From positions 1 to 17,253 of the forward strand of contig PXAP01000291.1 in NCBI GenBank assembly GCA_003567115.1: a DNA stretch of 17,253 nt, read 5' to 3'. A program made the position numbers and the translations under genes. Of this stretch, positions 15,385-17,253 are shown one piece after another (position 1 is the stretch's first letter; each line of letters starts with the position of its first letter). Source of the stretch: Bacteroidota bacterium (GTDB lineage: Bacteria > Bacteroidota > Bacteroidia > Bacteroidales > PUMT01). The notes under the pieces are model-generated. The model had not been told where the DNA came from. It did not search any database and saw nothing but the letters and a program-made list of their open reading frames with translations.

Positions 15385-15609
15385 TTGTTTATTAATAAAA
15401 GCCCGGACGTGAAAAATATATTTTTGAGAATAATTGAAGTGATACAGTGGATTATTGCAGGTTTATTAGTATTCGTTTCTTATGGTGGCCTTCAGGGTGA
15501 CGACCTGTTAATACCAGTAATTTTACTGGCCGTTGCAGTATTTATTACTCCACCGGTAATTAAATTTCTGTTTGGCAGAAGGAAAAAGAGAAATGTTACA
15601 GGCAGATGA
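15385..15609 (+). CDS. Small two-helix membrane protein of unknown function
   Basis: With the TTG at 15385 the product has 74 residues, with two hydrophobic helices (about 14-34 and 42-60) joined by GGLQGDD and a basic tail (FLFGRRKKRN), which places the C-terminus in the cytoplasm. The start is uncertain: the frame is open from 15322, and the upstream codons read LIDNLLKSVQADKE as a plausible amphipathic N-terminus, but only CTG (15343) or ATT (15346), overlapping the stop of the PLP enzyme, could start it there. A GTG at 15409 is a shorter option. Position directly behind the PLP enzyme suggests co-transcription. I recognise no family. Confidence 0.55.
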   Translation: MFINKSPDVKNIFLRIIEVIQWIIAGLLVFVSYGGLQGDDLLIPVILLAVAVFITPPVIKFLFGRRKKRNVTGR

Positions 15610-15674
15610 AACAAAAGTTACGGTACTTTATATCCGGAACTTTTTAAGTTGCTTTAATTTTCAAACCAGTTGGC

Positions 15675-15697
15675 CCTGGTATGGGATCATAGCCAGG
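15675..15697 (-). terminator. Hairpin between the small membrane protein gene and trxB
   Basis: Cctggtatg (15675-15683) pairs with catagccagg (15688-15697) with one bulged base, loop ggat. It begins 3 nt after the trxB stop on the minus strand and lies 66 nt after the stop of the convergent gene. A T-run does not follow directly on either strand, so termination is plausible but not proven. Confidence 0.4.
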
Positions 15698-15699
15698 AA

Positions 15700-16692
15700 T
15701 CAGAATTTCCTTGTACCAAGGTATCTCTCCGCATCCAGGGCAGCCATACAACCGGTAGCGGCAGCGGTTACTGACTGACGGTAATGGGGATCCATTACAT
15801 CTCCGCTTGCAAAAACACCATCAACATTTGTTTTGGTGGGGCCCGGAACAGTTTTAATATACCCCACCTCATCAGTTTCAAGATAGTCTTTAAAAATACC
15901 GGAGTTGGGAGTATGTCCAATTGCCACAAAAAAGCCGGAAATATCCTTACGCACAATTTCCCCCTTATTATTTTTCAGCAACACTCCGTTAACACCACCA
16001 TTCTCTCCGATTATTTCATGAGTAACATGCTCAAACAAAACCTCTATGTTCTCCCTTTCCATAACCCTGTCCTGCATAACCCTTGATGCACGCATATACT
16101 TCTTCCTGATAATAAGGTAAACCTTATTGCAAATACCCGAAAGATATAGAGATTCTTCGGCAGCAGTGTCGCCACCGCCAACCACAGCCACATCCTGGTT
16201 TTTATAGAAAAACCCATCGCAGGTAGCACAGGCGGACACCCCTGACCCCATGTATTTCTTTTCCGATTCCAACCCCAGGTATTTTGGAGTAGCCCCTGTT
16301 GCAATAATAAGTGCGTCGGTTTGGATGATTTCAGAATCATCTATGGTTATTTTGTAAGGAGAAGATGAGAGGTCCACCGCTGTGGCAATGCCCGACCGTA
16401 TGTCAGTGCCAAATCTTGCTGCCTGCCTTTTAATATCTTCCATTAATTGCGTACCTGTCACCCCGTCAGGATAACCGGGAAAATTTTCAATTTCAGTGGT
16501 TATACTCGGCTGTCCCCCCGGCTGCAAACCCTCATAGAGAACCGGAACAAGATTGGCCCTGGAGGCATAGATGGCAGCAGTATAGCCTGCCGGCCCGGAG
16601 CCAACAATAAGGCATTTTACTTTTTCTGCTTCCCCTCCAGGTATTTTGGGGGACTTATCACCGGATAATTCCATTTTTTTGAACATGCTCAT
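15700..16692 (-). CDS. trxB: Thioredoxin-disulfide reductase
   Basis: A 330-residue flavoprotein that passes electrons from NADPH to thioredoxin in the cytoplasm. The FAD site GSGPAGYTAA is at residues 31-40, the redox-active CATC at 155-158 (ACATCDG), the NADPH-binding VGGGDTAAEE at 171-180, and the second FAD motif ASGDVMDPHYRQ near the C-terminus. Together these identify the low-molecular-weight type. About 25 residues precede the usual start of the fold; no nearer in-frame ATG is available than Met7, so a modest N-terminal extension seems real. No thioredoxin gene is nearby, and the gene appears monocistronic. Confidence 0.96.
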   Translation of the reverse strand: MSMFKKMELSGDKSPKIPGGEAEKVKCLIVGSGPAGYTAAIYASRANLVPVLYEGLQPGGQPSITTEIENFPGYPDGVTGTQLMEDIKRQAARFGTDIRSGIATAVDLSSSPYKITIDDSEIIQTDALIIATGATPKYLGLESEKKYMGSGVSACATCDGFFYKNQDVAVVGGGDTAAEESLYLSGICNKVYLIIRKKYMRASRVMQDRVMERENIEVLFEHVTHEIIGENGGVNGVLLKNNKGEIVRKDISGFFVAIGHTPNSGIFKDYLETDEVGYIKTVPGPTKTNVDGVFASGDVMDPHYRQSVTAAATGCMAALDAERYLGTRKF

Positions 16693-16873
16693 TATATGCG
16701 GTATTAGTTACTGTAATAAGTTTACTGAATTGATTTATTGTGTGATCTTTTCGCTGCCGGTTGAAGTTAACAATGCCGGCATATTACTTCCATTAACGGC
16801 CATTTTTTTATCTGCCTTTCGGCGGAAGTCTTTAAAAAAGCAGTTTCCTGCATTGATTCCAAGCTTTGTCAAA

Positions 16874-16909
16874 GTTAAATAACGGACCGTCAGTGTTAAA
16901 TAACCGACC
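16874..16909. repeat. Pair of 15-bp direct repeats, period 21 bp
   Basis: Gttaaataacggacc (16874-16888) is followed by gttaaataaccgacc (16895-16909), one mismatch. A spacing of 21 bp places the copies on the same face of the helix, two turns apart, which would suit a regulator. It lies about 115 bp upstream of the predicted tRNA start. Confidence 0.55.
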
Positions 16910-16987
16910 CGGGAAAAATTATGTAAAATTATAAAGTATCCTCAAAACTCCAAACATCAAATCCGGCCGGTTTGTTCAATGGAAAAG

Positions 16988-17018
16988 TTTGCAGATAAAC
17001 ATTTGTTTATTAATTTTG
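16988..17018 (+). promoter_or_regulatory. Bacteroidetes-type promoter of the tRNA-Pro gene
   Basis: Tttg (16988-16991) and taattttg (17011-17018, an exact TAnnTTTG) are 19 nt apart, the canonical arrangement for the major sigma factor of this phylum. Transcription should start near 17022, about 35 nt before the tRNA. This is the clearest promoter in the window. Confidence 0.7.
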
Positions 17019-17056
17019 CATAGCATTAATGACCGGTATAACTGCCGGTTCTGTTT

Positions 17057-17130
17057 CGGGGTGTGGCGCAGTTGGCTAGCGCACTTGCATGGGGTGCAAG
17101 GGGTCGGAAGTTCGAGTCTTCTCACCCCGA
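17057..17130 (+). tRNA. tRNA-Pro (anticodon GGG)
   Basis: A complete cloverleaf. Acceptor arms cggggtg (17057-17063) and caccccg (17123-17129) give the C1-G72 pair and A73 typical of bacterial tRNA-Pro. D-arm gcgc (17066-17069 with 17079-17082); anticodon stem cttgc/gcaag (17084-17088, 17096-17100) with loop atggggt and anticodon GGG at 17091-17093; T-arm ggaag/cttct around ttcgagt (17106-17122), with one G-U pair. The 3' CCA is not encoded. It reads CCC and CCU. Confidence 0.96.
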
Positions 17131-17136
17131 CATGAC

Positions 17137-17170
17137 AGGACATCTTCCATTTTCTGGTCGGTGTCCTTTT
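17137..17170 (+). terminator. Terminator-like hairpin after tRNA-Pro
   Basis: Aggacatc (17137-17144) pairs with ggtgtcct (17160-17167) in an 8-bp stem with one G-T pair and a 15-nt loop; a T-rich tract follows from 17167. It starts 7 nt after the tRNA, so it may end or shape the precursor. Confidence 0.5.
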
Positions 17171-17253
17171 CTTTCCCACCCCCACCCGGTTCCCCGCAGT
17201 CCATCCACAACCCCGGGAAAAACAAATTGTATTTTATTTGATAAGCAATAAAA

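Larger units (their letters stand above)
16693..17056. other. Intergenic region between trxB and tRNA-Pro
   Basis: Between divergent trxB and the tRNA gene. A 78-codon plus-strand frame that begins inside trxB and ends at 16882, and a minus-strand frame of about 68 codons (about 16943 to 16740), are both open here, but neither has a recognisable family or good start. A GC-rich inverted repeat (gccgg at 16757-16761, ccggc at 16776-16780) lies within. The far end holds the 21-bp direct repeat and the tRNA promoter, listed separately. Confidence 0.5.

Overview
The window reads as a chromosomal piece of a Bacteroidota genome, probably class Bacteroidia; I cannot place it more finely. The evidence is the syntenic minus-strand run bamD - rpoZ - coaBC - DUF4835 - recN, a DUF4835 protein (a family confined largely to this phylum), the near absence of Shine-Dalgarno sequences before start codons, and -33/-7 promoters of the Bacteroidetes type (TTTG ... 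TAnnTTTG), clearest upstream of a tRNA-Pro gene. I see no insertion sequence, integrase, phage gene, CRISPR array or rRNA.

Layout. 1-318: AT-rich, no convincing gene. 319-870 (+): three-helix PepSY-type membrane protein. 1014-2387 (-): BamA/TamA-like outer-membrane barrel without POTRA domains. 2388-2871: intergenic region with two long inverted repeats, a promoter-like site and a 21-bp minisatellite. 2872-7957 (+): two tandem penicillin-acylase-family N-terminal-nucleophile hydrolases, paralogues about two-thirds identical over the 200 N-terminal residues I counted by hand. 8112-9764 (-): recN. 9765-10397: a 633-bp gap rich in hairpins. 10398-13784 (-): DUF4835 (PorD-like), coaBC, rpoZ and bamD, transcribed bamD first; coaBC and the DUF4835 gene overlap by 4 bp. 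13785-14098: divergent intergenic region with a 36-bp tandem repeat and a promoter-like site. 14099-15346 (+): alpha-oxoamine-synthase-family PLP enzyme, followed by a small two-helix membrane protein. 15700-16692 (-): trxB. 17057-17130 (+): tRNA-Pro(GGG) with its own promoter and a terminator-like hairpin.

How the genes fit together. The minus-strand block links outer-membrane biogenesis (BamD; the DUF4835 protein), transcription (omega), coenzyme A synthesis (CoaBC) and double-strand-break repair (RecN). The divergent PLP enzyme most likely condenses an acyl-CoA with an amino acid, so it would use CoA thioesters, perhaps for sphingolipid- or sulfonolipid-type membrane lipids; this is inference. 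The two acylases probably act in the periplasm, anchored by their N-termini, on unknown N-acyl or amide substrates.

Nothing here is a clear-cut new defence or mobile system. The items most worth a second look are the acylase pair, which differ at positions matching calcium ligands of the classical enzyme; the stacked palindromes and minisatellite in front of the pair; the unassigned lipid-type PLP enzyme with its membrane partner; and several unrelated short repeat families concentrated in the intergenic gaps.
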